Source: Undaria pinnatifida (taxonomy: Eukaryota > Sar > Phaeophyceae > Laminariales > Alariaceae). From it: 64,000 bases of DNA. This document shows, piece by piece, positions 22,551 to 35,400 of this stretch. Every line of letters starts with the position of its first letter. Within the stretch, counting starts at the first letter, position 1. The stretch covers positions 1,356,501 through 1,420,500 of the forward strand of contig JABAKD010000014.1 in assembly GCA_012845835.1 (NCBI GenBank), given 5' to 3'. The notes beneath the pieces were generated by a model. That model saw only the letters and a program-made list of their open reading frames with translations, had not been told where the DNA came from and searched no databases. The position numbers and the translations under genes were made by a program.

Positions 22551-24507
22551 GGACACTGTGCACCTGGTACGCTCCTATCGTACACGTACTCGTGCTACAC
22601 ATATCATAGTCTTGTGGGGTGAGCCCGGCGCTGCCTGCAGCGTTGATGTTGATCGAGCAGTGTCGTGGGCATGCAGTCTTTCAACGTGGCACGTCAGGTA
22701 CAGGACACAGCAGGTACATCAGTACGTTGTGTGTCCAAGGTATGCTCCACCAGGTAGTCTAAACTATACCGGTAGTGCCTTACGTAGCTGCTAACTCTTG
22801 CTCTTCTTTAGCAGGAGCTTACTGTAGATCCTCGAGTCTAAAAGCAGGGTTCCCCTCCCACTACCCGCTATGGCATCATAGACAACCAACAGCACGGCCG
22901 AAATGAAAACGACAGACCGTTCCCAGCAGCGCTTCTGCTCATCCACGACAGCTGTTTCTTATGTAGAACCATACTTCGTAGGCGGCTGCTGAGTGCATTG
23001 CGGGAAACCACACAACCAGCCACCGACAACCATCACGAGCACCTCAATTTTACGCAACGAGGTCGTTGTTTCGCCCACGCCATCTCACTGCACTTTGCTG
23101 TTATTGCTGCTGATTAGTACAGTAGTATCATAGTGCTACACCGCCACGGGTCCTCTTGGGCCGGGTCAAGGATGGCGTGGATAAGCGCTTGCATACCAGC
23201 TGTACCCCAGCTGTACATACCACTTGGACTGAACGAAGACATCAGACTATGAAACACAGCAGAGTTGCAAGCTGTGATTAGCTGTGAGACATGTGGAAAC
23301 ATCTACTCGAGGCACTCGTTAGGTATGGCTGGAGCACGGCCAAATCTGAAACTGGCCGCCACACTGACTAACGGCGCTGGCTCAGAGCAAGGCTGCCACA
23401 CGTGAGAGGGTCACACCTGCAACCTTCACGGCTGTGGAAGCTCATGGCTATACGGCTATGGCTACGCTGCGAGGTAAATGAAAAAAGGCAGAAGTAGGCG
23501 AGGTTCTGGCACGCATAGTAGAAGCCTCAGCATGAGGTGCAAACTGACCTTGTACTATTGCAGGGCTCCGATTAGAATCAGCTCCGGCTTGTCGACTAAC
23601 CCACGTCTGTTTCACTATGCAGCAGCTCTTTCGCTTACCCTTTGTGCGATGTGTCACCAGTCCGCGCCCATGACCCGTGGTCTCTTCCACGAAATCCCCT
23701 CCTCCCTGATAATCATCGCCTCTAAATCATTGAAGACCAAAAATGCGCCGCATCCGATGCCTGTTCGGCTGTGCGCCGGATCGGGAATCAGGATCAACGG
23801 ATCAGCGGCCCCACGTGCTAACGCGCTACCTGGTATGTAGTATGACGACATGACACGGCGACACGGCAATGGGACACCATCTGAAGGCAATCAATTGTTG
23901 CCTGATAAATGTACAATCGACACCGTAGGCTCTGAATACCCCGCGAGAGTCGACGGCACGGGAGATTCCGCCGCACCAGGGGAAGATTAGCCTCAAACCC
24001 AGGATTCCGTGGAGTTCATTCGACGAAAGCGTGCTTGTAATCAGTCCCACCCCTCGTGCAAATCGAGCTATGACACTCTGTATTGCGAGATGGCTGATAT
24101 GGCTGACATAGAAACAGCGATCCAAGTCCCGACCATCAACATCAAGCCGTTGCTGGCAATTGCTGGCACTGCATTCACGTGAGCTACTGTACATTCTATG
24201 TATTGTACTTGAGTTGCAAGCTGTGCTCGTAGTTGAACTTTTCCAGGTGCATCGCACACGAAGTTAGGCTCATCGAAGACGTACGCCGGGTATGCCACAC
24301 ATGATCAAGTAGCTGATACGGCGGAGCGTCGCCACGAGTGGTATATTTCGAGTGAGACCAAGGGACGCTTCGTTGTGCGGGCTCGTAGTGGCTGCTTCGG
24401 AAGCAAGTCGCCATACGATAAGATGGCAGCAACAACCAACCACATGCAACACGTCCTACGATAGAGAGTAGCACTTGTTGCCCGAAACGTTTTCTAAATG
24501 GCGGGGC
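22551..24507. other. No gene recognised
   Basis: Mixed sequence with only short open frames, the longest about 143 codons on the minus strand at 23826-24257 without recognisable motifs. Confidence 0.4.
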
Positions 24508-24510
24508 TGA

Positions 24511-25292
24511 GGCCATTTCTTATACAGTCGGATTTGTCTTTCGACTGAAGCCCAAATCGAGCTTTCTTACACAGTCGAAAAAGGGCTTTTTCGACTCAAC
24601 TTTTTTCGACTGAGAATTCCGACTGGCGGATCCAGTCGAAAAAGTCGGAGTTTTTCGACTGGATCCTCCAGTCGAAAAACTCGGTCGAAAAACTCAGTCG
24701 AAAAAGTTTTACACGTGTTTCTTGAACCGATCGCATCGTTCATGCCACCACCACACACCCACACGGCCACAAGGCCACACACCAATACCAGGTACCACAC
24801 TGCAGTATCATACAAGGCGCTGACGCTGGCGTGGCTATCACTGCTGTTGCTTCTCGCAGCAAGTCAGCGTGGCGCATTCCTAGTTCCGCTCGCCAGCAGC
24901 GTGTATCACACGCAGCAGCGCGCGGTATCGATCCCATGCTGCCAACAACGGCTGCGCGTGCTGTAGCTTTGGCGGCTCTCGGCTGAGTGCAACTCCACGA
25001 ACGTAGCTTTGGCGCCTTTCGGCTAAGCCCAAAGCCACCAACTCGCTGGGACGAGGGTTCGTCGAGCCGTTGCTCGCGGAGAAATCGCGAAGAACAGAGC
25101 TGCCAACCGATTTCGACTGCTGTACAGCAGTACTCCCTCACGCCAACCGCCTCTTGGAAGAGCACAAAAACTATAAAATCGACTCTCGAGGACTGACGAC
25201 AAGAAGAAGGACCAGAAGATTCCAGTCGAAAAAAAGTCCAGTCGAAAAGGGCTGTTATCGACTCGCGGAATCCGACTGTATAAGAAATGGCC
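24511..25292. mobile_element. Non-autonomous TIR transposon, TCGACTG-rich, with TGA target duplication
   Basis: Ends are GGCCATTTCTTATACAGTCGG and its near-perfect inverse, CCGACTGTATAAGAAATGGCC. TGA flanks both sides (24508-24510, 25293-25295), a possible 3-bp target duplication. Many TCGACTG/CAGTCGA subterminal motifs. A 3-bp duplication fits PIF/Harbinger or CACTA superfamilies; no transposase is seen. Confidence 0.88.
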
Positions 25293-25343
25293 TGAAACGT
25301 CGGAAATTTCTTCATGTTTTGCAGTATGTGTTTTTTTTGTTTA

Positions 25344-25608
25344 GGCTATTTCTTACAGTCGGATTTGTCAGTCAAAACGGCCTTTTTCGGCTGAAGCCCA
25401 AATCGGGCTTTCTTCCTGTACACAGTCGAAAAAGAGCTTTTCGACTCAACTTTTTCGACTGCTCACACCCACAGCCTCTTGGAAGAGCATAAAAACTATA
25501 AAATCGACTCGACTGACGATCAGAAGGACCAGAAGAATCCAGTCGAAAAAAAATCCAGTCGAAAAGGGCCGTTTTCGACAGGCGGAATCCGATAAGTGAG
25601 AAATGGCC
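25344..25608. mobile_element. Short internally deleted copy of the same TIR transposon, TTA target duplication
   Basis: GGCTATTTCTTACAGTCGG at the left, GATAAGTGAGAAATGGCC at the right; TTA on both flanks (25341-25343, 25609-25611). Lacks most of the interior present in the 782-bp copy just upstream. Confidence 0.85.
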
Positions 25609-25719
25609 TTAATGAGTGTATCGGACGCATCACGCAGCTTGTGAAGTTAAGTTTCAACCACCCATCGGCCCTACGCACAGCTGACGTTTTTCATTTTTTT
25701 TCTAAAAACTTTATCAAGT

Positions 25720-25800
25720 AACGTCAGGTGTGAGTTCGACAAATTTAGGGTCGATACTCGTGGCAAGCTGCGTAAGATACCGGTTGTCCGTTTTCGGTAA
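25720..25800. repeat. Old dispersed repeat (empty-site relative of the TRIM insertion)
   Basis: AACGTCAGGTGTGAGTTCGA through GGTCGATACTCGTGGCAAGC and TGCG; homologous to 44574-44660 and to the flanks of the retroelement at 40014-40385. Confidence 0.8.
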
Positions 25801-25913
25801 TTTTTCGTGAGTAAAAACCTACTACTCCGAGTATATGATTACGTTATATTGTTCGTTGGATACCTAGGCCATGGGATTGTTCATCGGGTAGCACTTTTAA
25901 AAAATTCCCCTAT

Positions 25914-26152
25914 GCTATGGTAGAGGTGCACCGTTTTTTTTTCTGGAACTCTTCACTTAAGAAGGTCTACTGTGTATCCCACCCAAAACACTGATTTGAG
26001 GAAAACGAACGCGCATTTTGATGGTCAATATCACGTCCTGGGCATAAACACGACATAAAGAACTTAAAAAGAAGACATTTCCAGCGGTATTGTGTTAAGG
26101 AGTCCCGATGTGCAGAAAGAAAAAAGCGAAAAAGTGCAACCTCTATCGTAGC
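25914..26152. mobile_element. MITE-like element with GCTACGATAGAGGTGCACC-type ends, 239 bp
   Basis: Left end GCTATGGTAGAGGTGCACC, right end GTGCAACCTCTATCGTAGC, which are inverted complements with two or three mismatches. Same family as 7144-7452 and 46436-46746. Confidence 0.85.
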
Positions 26153-26490
26153 AGGCGTCCAACCTGCATACCAGGTATCACTTTGGGTGGGAGGTATAGG
26201 GCTCCTCAAAGTGCAGTGGAGCCTCCGAAAAAAAAAAAAACGACGCATCTCGACCGCAGCATGCGCCATGCCAGTATCATACCGTACTCCTACACCTAGT
26301 CCGAGATCGCGCAAGCAGCACGATCAGGACGGTGCCGGGTCCCCACCCAAGGACTCCTCGCATTAGGACAGCAATCTTGCCATGCCGCAACCCAAAGCAG
26401 TCACCGACGCTGTAAATCGTCATTTATTTTCGTCAATTTTGCCCGCGTGCTCATCGCGCATGAAAACGCTATGTGCGTCCTAAAAGGGAG

Positions 26491-29400
26491 GAAGATCGAG
26501 CGGCCACGGCCAGCAGCCTTCTGCAAGCGTGCGAGAGTCATGGCTTGTTCTTCGTGACAGGACACGGCATCACCGAAGCTCGGAGACGACTAGCCTTCGA
26601 CAATTCCAGGTGGGGCGCGATGAACTCGTGAAGGCATGCATTGCCCGTAAAGTCCGTACTCCACAGCAGAGCAGTTCAGCAGTTTTTAGTTACGTGTTAG
26701 ATTGTGAGACCCTCCTCAGTGTACAGCATTTAGTGTTGGATATCGTACCGAACGTGTCGATATATCGTTCGATAACATTTTTAAAGTATCGAATTGCAAA
26801 AATCTTCGGTATTTCGACAATGTTGTCGCTATTTCGAAAACGATAACGATACGATAAAACGATAAGAAGGCCGAGCGCCTCCCAGGGGGACAGGTGACAC
26901 AGCAACAAGCTGCAGTAGTTTGGCACCCCCCATGGGAAACCCGACACCCTATTAGATGACCCATATATAGGGCATCCCATAGGATATTCGTTGGATGCTC
27001 ATCGGGTGTCCCATAGGGTGTCGCATGGGATATATTTATCGGACATCCCATACGAAATCCCGTAGAATATCCCCATAGGATCCCGTGGGACATCCCATAC
27101 GAAGCCCCATAGGAAGTCAGTCTCATGAGACATCCCATAGAAAGTCCCGCGGGATGTCCCATAAGATTTCCCATGGGAATAGTTAATTCGTAGGATGCCC
27201 GATGCGACGTCCCACGGGATCAACGACACCCCATGGGGCATCCCATTATTCGTCTCATTGGACACCCAGTGGTCCTTCCCATGGGATGGGATGAACGGCT
27301 TTCCGTGGGCGTGGGATATAAGAACAGGGTGTCTGTCCCATGGGATGAATGACGTCTCAGAGGCAATCCCATGGGATATCTCGTGAGGTGTGTGAGACCC
27401 CATGGGATAGACGACCCCCCATGGGCTTGGGATGTTATATCCCATGGGATACCCCATGACGTGAACGGACCGCCATAGGCATCACATAGGATGTGATATG
27501 GTATATTCCATGGGATGATGGACATCCCGACCTAAAAATTGAGCTATGGAGAATGCCATGGGATGACCCATAAGATGTACCATGAGACGTCTCATGAGAT
27601 GAGCGACATCCGAACGAAATATCATGGATCATCCCTTGAATCCTCCCATGGGACAGCCCATGGGATGTTTGGAGTCCCCATCGGACATCCTATGGGGCTA
27701 TTAAGAGGCTACAGGGCATCCCGTGGGACAACCGATAGGAAAGACCGTTGGGCAATCCATGGTTTCGCCTCCAACATCGTTTTCGTTATCGTTTATCGAT
27801 TTTTTGGTGTTTCACTTCGATAATGATAGGTATCGATGTCGTTATCGTCATCGAAGTTTTTGGGGCCTTATCGTACCGAATCGTTGTTATTTTCGGTATC
27901 CAACACTAACAACAGTGTGTACTGCTGTGAATGCAGCGACCCTTCCGCGTGGCGTCATGGAGTGTTAGTTAAAATTCTGGCATGGGCTGCCCGCAAATTT
28001 TGTACTTTTTTCAGCAGATCAGTTCAACAATGTTAGTTTTTATGAAAAAAAGTGTAACATCAGCCGCAGACGCACAATCCACTAACCGAAGGCTTATTTT
28101 TTACACCCATTATTGTGTTGTAAATTCAGCGCCAACGATGTGCGTGGGCGGGCTGTTTGCTGCTCAGCGAGTCTATAATTGAGGACGATATCAAAAATGG
28201 GCTTTCATGTCCAGCCTCGCCCGAATCTCCGCGTCGCATCCGACGACCGGAATCTCCCAAAAAGACAAACCGAGGAACGGTAGAGTAACGGTAGCGTTAT
28301 TTTTTTTAAGCGCATGTTGCCCGGCAATAACCGCAGCGGTTACATTAGTTGAAGCAGCAGCAGATGCCATGGAAACGACCCGGCCCGCTTTCCGTCGCTC
28401 TGCCCTCGTGCGCGCTGTGTTTTATCCTTTTCTTCTTCCTATACCAACGCACACAGTTGATGACGGTTACAAATACCGCATAATGCGCAAGATGGTACAC
28501 CCCCTCGGACCAATTCCAAAGTTGATTTTGTCTCTCGTCAGCGTGGAGAGCGCAAGCATCGAGCGACGTGTCTATGGAAATATCTCGACGAGATCGTTAC
28601 ATTTTGAAGCCGTCTTTTTCGTTGTGTGTACCCCCTGGTTTGCAATATAATAGGCTCTGAATTCATGCCAGGGAGTGTGTTATCTTGTGTCATAATACAT
28701 CCCCGAGTGCGAGTTCCTATTGGCAGCGAGGCATACAGTAGTAGGATTATTTTTACTCCGTATGAGGTTGAGCGTGTTTGTTGCAAACAATACATGGGCG
28801 ATTCACGGTGTAGAAACAAACGGTGTAAATATCCAGTTCAGCAGTTTTTAAGATGTCCATAGTGGTATTTTCATGATGCAGTTTTTTTGGCCTACTTTCG
28901 TGTCGAAACAGTCTTTTGGCGTAACGTATGCCACCGGCGTTGTGCTCGAAATGGCGTTGTAGCCCCTCTCTCTTTACAACTGCGCTCCCATGTTATGGTG
29001 ACAACATCACTTGGAGATAGACACGAATAGTTTTTTCAGCGGGAAAAAAAGAAGAAAAGAAAAACGATGTTTTCGCGGTGCTAAAGGTGTCGGTTGACGG
29101 TCTAGCTTTGCGCCGTCAAGGCCTTTGTAGACGCAATACACTAGTTACTAGTGTGGGGAGTTTCTTGACGGCTGTGCGTCATGACGGTTGTCCATCAAAA
29201 GGAAAGAATGCCATCAACCGGCGCTGATGAATCGCGGAACAAAATCGCATTATATCATGCATGGCCGTAGTCTTAAGACCATGAACCGTCGCACCCCAAA
29301 AATGCCGGAGCGGGGCACGTTGGGGAGTGGGCGCGGCCATGTGCGGCTTTCCAAGGCAAACATTTCACACGTGGAGACACATCCCTATTGATCTATAGAT

Positions 29401-32400
29401 GATCTGTGTCTCTCAGGGCAGACATACCCCTGGCATTTGTGATCTGCATGGCCTGTAGATCATATGGCCTGGTGGGAGCCGCGATCTGCTTGATACATTA
29501 ATAGCACAAGCTTCCTGGGTTGGATATGTACTACGCAGATCCTGCACAACATATCATAACGACACATATAGGATTTGTGTGATCTATAATATCTAGATCG
29601 TGATCTGTCCGACGTATGACACATTTTACCTGCGCGAGCGAACCGATGTCGGGGTCAAGTTTCCACCCTCCGCGCACTTGCCGCCCCCCGGAAGATACAG
29701 TAGTGTACTTGAGCGCTCTCGCTGTAGCGCCCTATTGTTGACGGAAAACAGGTGGGTCTTCTCGTTGCCCGAGGTGACCAAGCGGAAACTTTCGGTGAAG
29801 CGTGGCGGTTTCACGCCGCGCAGAACTCCGCCAACTACCGCATGCAACTATCGTAACTGCAATGCATAGCCAACTTAGAACTAGTCGGCCACTTATACCA
29901 TGGTCAGCCCAATTGCAGCCACAGAACTTGCAACGCTTCGATGGAAAACTTGGAAAGATTAACATCTGTATCGCTGTGGCGTCATGTGTATGAAGGTTTA
30001 ACAGGCGGGTCTTCTCGTTACCTGAGGCCACAAAGCGAAAATTGTGGAGAAGAAAGACGGTTTCACGCAGCGCATAACTGGGCAAATTACCGTATGCAAC
30101 TATCTGTAGTACGTAGCCAACTATTAACTAGCGGCGCCGCAAATTACCGCTCGCAACGAACCGTAGCCCCTAGCCAATTAAAAACTAGTCGGCGATCTAC
30201 ATCCAGCCAACTCACCGCCATATACTATTGTAACCTGTCGATGGAAAGCTTGAACTTTAGGGCTGCGGTGTCTCGTTAACGGGGAAACAGGCGGTTCTTC
30301 TCGTTGGCTGAGATGTTCAAGCGAATAATTCCAGCGAACAAAATCAGATTCACGCGGTGCAGAATTCCACGAATTCCGCACGTAACTCACTGTCATACCC
30401 AGGCAACTAATAGCTAGTCAGCGACTTACAGTTGTCGGTCAACTCACAGCCCTATTACATTGCAGCGTTTCGGTGGAAACTTGAACATTAACGTTGTGGC
30501 GTCCCGTTGTTGACGGTTTTACAGGCGGTTCTTCTCCTTGCCTGAGGCCACCAAGCGGAAAATTCCGGCGAAGAAAGGCGGTTTCACGCGAGGTTACATC
30601 GGTTTCGGCGGCGAAAGCGGTTCCCATCTTCTCGAGTGTAAGGAGGCGTTCAGCTACGGGTGAGGGGACCAATAACAAGATTTCACCGTACCACACTCAA
30701 GTTGACACAGCCCTCGAGAAAATAAGCATGTTGTCTTTTGCGTCGTACAGAGTAAATCACAGAATATTACCGCAGTACACTCCAGATGACGCGCCCCTCG
30801 AGAATATACCAGGCAAGTGTGTAAACACTTCGTCCGAGTAGGGTCTATTGTCTTTGCGTGGTACACGGTGTCCCCTTAGGAACTTCAAGTGGACAAAAAA
30901 CGTCCAAACTAGACGACGACGATATGACTCGATTACAGCTTCGGCCACACGAAGCAGCCCGGGCTGCTATGGCGGGGGACGTTCCCGTAGACAAGGGCTA
31001 CGATAGAGGGCGCAACCCCTTTTTCACATTGGAGTTCAGGCCACTCGCTTGAGAGGCTCTGACATCCTATTTTGTTTCGTTGGCGGAGCGTGACAACAAC
31101 TTCATGGCGGTGATGTCGCCAATCCGAAAAAAAACGATTAAAATCGAGAAAGATGCAGGGTAGCAATTTGTGCGAGTACGTAGCTTCGAGCCGCTGAACA
31201 TCTGCATCCACCACCGTAGCCTGTATCTGTGGCAATGTAAGGACCTGTTAGACACGCGCGCAGCATGCTGATGCTCGTGCTGCTGCACGCTCTTCTCCCT
31301 GGACGCTTGGTAACATCACCCTCTCCGTTTTTAGTTTATTTTATGGTCGAATCCACGTGGGCCCCGCAAGATTTTAAGAGCTGTTCGCATACTGTATTTT
31401 TTACAAGTTGCGCTCCCATGCTAAGAACGATTAACGCGTACTTTTACCACGGCCTTTCACGGATCGGGTCACTTGTCAGGGGTCGGGCCGTGTTACGGTC
31501 AGAAACTGTAACGCGAACTTTTATTAGAGCCTTTCACGGGATGGGTCACTTCCCGCGGGTCGGGCCGTGTTAGGGTCACACGACCCTACCCGTCGTGAGA
31601 TCTGAAACCTGCAGATCCGACCCAACTCCACCCGACCCGTGAGATTTCGAACACCCTCTGACCTAACCCGACCCGTAAGATTTCGAGCACGTCCTAACCC
31701 AACCCGACCCGACCCGTGAGATTTCGAACACCTCCTGACCCGACCCGACCCGACCCGACCCGACCCGCGAGAGTTTGAACGCCTCCTGACACGACCTGCG
31801 GGCCGGGTCGTGACCCGTGAAAATCCCTGAAAGTTACCAACCCGTTCGATGTTCCGCTTTTTTGCAGGTATCCGTGGCCGGAGGACGAGCCCCCGAAGAA
31901 CGCTTTGCAGGTGCGGTTTGCCCTACGGTGCCGTCTACGGTGCTGTAACACATGCTTCGGTAGGGGTGCACAGGGGAGCACTAAAAACATTCTTTTCCCG
32001 CACTTATATTTTAAGCAGCCATTCAGGGGGGGGGGGGGAGGCGTACTCATTTGTTGCTCGCCTTAGTCATTTGACCATTGACCACGCGTCCCTTTCGAGA
32101 CGGAGCACCGACTCAGATAGGGGGGGGGGAGAGGGGGGTATTCGGCTTGTGCATGGCCGTAGTCGTACGACCATAGGGTATAGACCCTCGCACCCCTGCT
32201 ATGCCGGGACGAAGCACGTCGGGTTTTCACCGACCAGGCATTGCTTGCACCAAGCGCGAAGTGCCGTGAGGTGTTCGGGGAGTCGCATGAAGGGTGAGCT
32301 GCATCCTTCCAAGAACCGCTCTTAAGACGGACTTCGGTACCTTGTGCCTACTTTCTTGCTTATGGACGACAGCGCCAATGAGTGACTTGTTTTCTGGTGT

Positions 32401-35400
32401 AGCCACTCCAGAGACAGCAATGGGTATTACATGTAACTTCCTCGTGGGTGCCTTACCATATTCACACTACGTGATGCGATCATTCCCCTTGTGCGGAATT
32501 GGAGTTCTCCACCCCGCACGATACGATCTAACTTGACAACCATCATGGTGACCGCGAAATAAAAAAAACGCTACCCTGGTCGTCTAGCTCACGCACTGAT
32601 TGGCATGTTTCACAGCGTCGTTGCCAACCAACGCTAACCCCAACATACATATAGTGTTTTACAGCGTCGGATTCAACCGAGGCCAACTATTTTATATCTA
32701 TATGTTGGGAACCAGATAGCGGGGGGGGGGGGGGTTACTAAAACCAATAAAAAAAGTTAACTAAAAACGACATTTTTCTCGATTTCGCGCAGAAATCACA
32801 ACGCTCCGACTTTCGTTTTTCTTTTTTCACCTTTCTAGGAGTATGCCTCCGTTTTCTCTTTCCGGGTGCTCCCCTGGGGTGCATCTGAGTTTTTTTAGGA
32901 TAGATCATACAGATCGTGCGGGTTATATCGGGTACCACGAGCTAGACCGTACAGATCTTCCCTGAAATATCTAAATCATCCATTAGGGACTGGTGATCTG
33001 TCCGAGGTTTTTACGCTTTGAAATATGCTGACAACGAACAAAGAAAACAAATCAACACCTTCTTCGCCGCATGTGGATCAGGAGTAAGGTAGAACCCCAG
33101 CGGGCAACTCGCGTCCTCGTTTGTGTGCGCGACTTGGAAGATGTCTGCGTGAAATCGAGGTGGTTGACTTTCCCCCTTCTCGTCCTTGGGAACCATTCTT
33201 TTGGGTCATTCTTTTCTCCAGGGATGCAATATTTGGCCTGAAGAGGGCGCTCTGGGGGACAGATGGCGAGAGGACATGACCGAACTTTTCAGGTAGGCTC
33301 CGACACGATATTGAACAAGCCTCGTCAGAGGATCGGAGGTGGGCTTGGGCCCAATAAGCTCGCAACTATCTTCAGTTAACCGCAACTCCGCGTAATTTGG
33401 TCCTATACCCTATACCCTATACCCTGGGTGCAGTTCTGACTGGGTGAATTAGACTCTTGTTTCGTGTTTTCTCGCAAACTCGCTGTACTTTGAATACCTG
33501 GTATGTTTTTGAGTACCTATGTCAACTGCAGGTGAGGTGACAAATTCCTTGCAAAAAGCCTGAAACACATTCGCTTGCTGGGTCAAAGCCTGGCAGGAGC
33601 GTTTTGTTGCTTTTGGTATTTTTATTTTGTATTGAAACTATGGAGGAGTCCTGCACAAATAGGCCAGATTATGGACTATTTATAGCCCATGTGTTCCCCA
33701 TAGCGCACCCCCGTCAAACACGTGTTGATATGCTCTCTAGTTGTAGCGGGCACCCGGCATGCATGTAACAGCTCATGTAGCTCTTACCCATATTTTGATT
33801 GATCAAGCCCGAAACTAGCTAACTCCGAGCTAGGCCGAGCCGATCTGTCTTATATGTGGAATCCTGTCATGTCCGAGATCAAGACGCCGTGTGTTATGTC
33901 TCCATGGTTTCCCGCGAATCACTTGTATCAGTTAGCCTTTCTCCGTAGCTTTTTTTTGTGCTCTTGTACTGCTAACGCCTGCGCAGCACATGGGCATCAA
34001 GGGTAGAGCTTGAACTCGTTGCCCCGCCACCAACTATTGCAGTTGACATTCGCGGTCCGTTCCGGCGCATTTCTCGAGCGTGTCTTGGCGTCTAAGCTGG
34101 GGGCGTCCGTTAACGAAGGGGCTTCTCTCGGCCGGTCTCTTTGACCTGGCGTCGGCTCGGAAGACGTGCCGACGCTGGGCCGAGATTCCGAAACGGTCAA
34201 CCCGACTTAGGGAATGTTGCTTTGCTACTTGCTAATTTTATTTGCTATTTGCAAGACGTGAAACACAAGTTGCTAAATCGGAAAGTTTATGGCATGATTT
34301 TGTTGCCATTTTGCACCGTGTCTTTATATTTGGGCCTAACCGATAACCATCGCGGTCCATTCGGGCCCACTTAATATCGCACGTCTTGCGTCGCCCAGGC
34401 AGATGGTATCCGTGAACGAAGCGGTTTGTCTGGGCCTATCTCTTTGCCGCGGCCTCGGCTTGGAACACCTGCCGACGCTGTGCCGAGGCGGTGAAACGAT
34501 CAGCCTCTTGAGGCTGTTTCACTACTTTCCTTACCGCAACGAAGGCGACGGCACCGACCGCGAGCATAACGCGGACGGGGATGAAACACACGACGCCAAC
34601 CGCAACAATTGCGCCGACGACGACGGGAAAACCCCCCCCAAAAAAGCGAAAAAAGACGAAAACCAGTCCGGAGACGACACTAGCAGCGACAACAACGCCA
34701 ACCGCCATGAACAAGAAGCCCCAGAAAAAGTTGAAAATAGCAACCAGTTAGGGAGATCCTCTGATGCGGGTGGTGGGGGGGCTGAAGAAGGCGTCGCCGG
34801 CGGAGTGGAAAGTGGGAGTGGCCGGGATAAACGAACATGCGAAGGCGAAGGCTCGACATCAGCATCGTCGGTAAGCGCTGCCGGTAGGGCTGTGAATTGG
34901 CTGACGATACTAATAGTAAGTTGCTGAGTAGTTATTGGTTGTATATTGGTTGCGTGCGGTAACTTGCGCAGTTCTGCGCCAGTTCTGCGCCTGTGCGTTT
35001 GATTCGGGCGTATATGTAGCTCTGCGTGTGACGTTCGCTGTTGTTGTTGTTATTATCACGTCCATTAATAGAGACCAAGTCGGTTTTGTTGGTTTTTGCC
35101 CCGGTGCGCAACTAGTAACTAACCGTGAAGTCCATTCAACGGGGTAATTAGCGGTGATTTGATGGGCGATTTGATGGGTACGCCAGAAAAAAAACGTCTT
35201 GCTGCCGTTTCGTGATGTCAACATATACAATATTCCCCCTCCACAGGCATCATACTCTCCGTTGTTTACGATTTTGCTGTATTGTGCCCGATATGTTCTC
35301 TGACGTTGTTGTATTCTGTGTCTTTTTAGGATTCCTGTTGGTTTTTTACTTTGATGTTTTTTTTTCAACTCTTGTTTGGATTGTTTGCTTGGTGTCTTCG

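Noticed and set aside
23654-23890. Minus-strand 78-codon frame
   Set aside because: Ordinary composition but no recognisable family and no neighbouring exons.
26716-27525. Frames of 100-152 codons rich in Met, Gly, His, Ser and Pro
   Set aside because: Products of the CCCATGGGAT palindromic repeat.
33011-33196. Minus-strand frame with protein-like composition (VPKDEKGESQPPRF...)
   Set aside because: No family recognised, lies inside a dioxygenase intron, and adjoining frames do not connect through convincing splice sites.
34436-34714. Minus-strand open frame predicted to be a hydrophobic multi-pass membrane protein
   Set aside because: It is the antisense of the plus-strand dioxygenase exon 34403-34870, which has family motifs and in-phase splice sites; the GC-rich acidic codons read as Val/Ala/Phe on the other strand.
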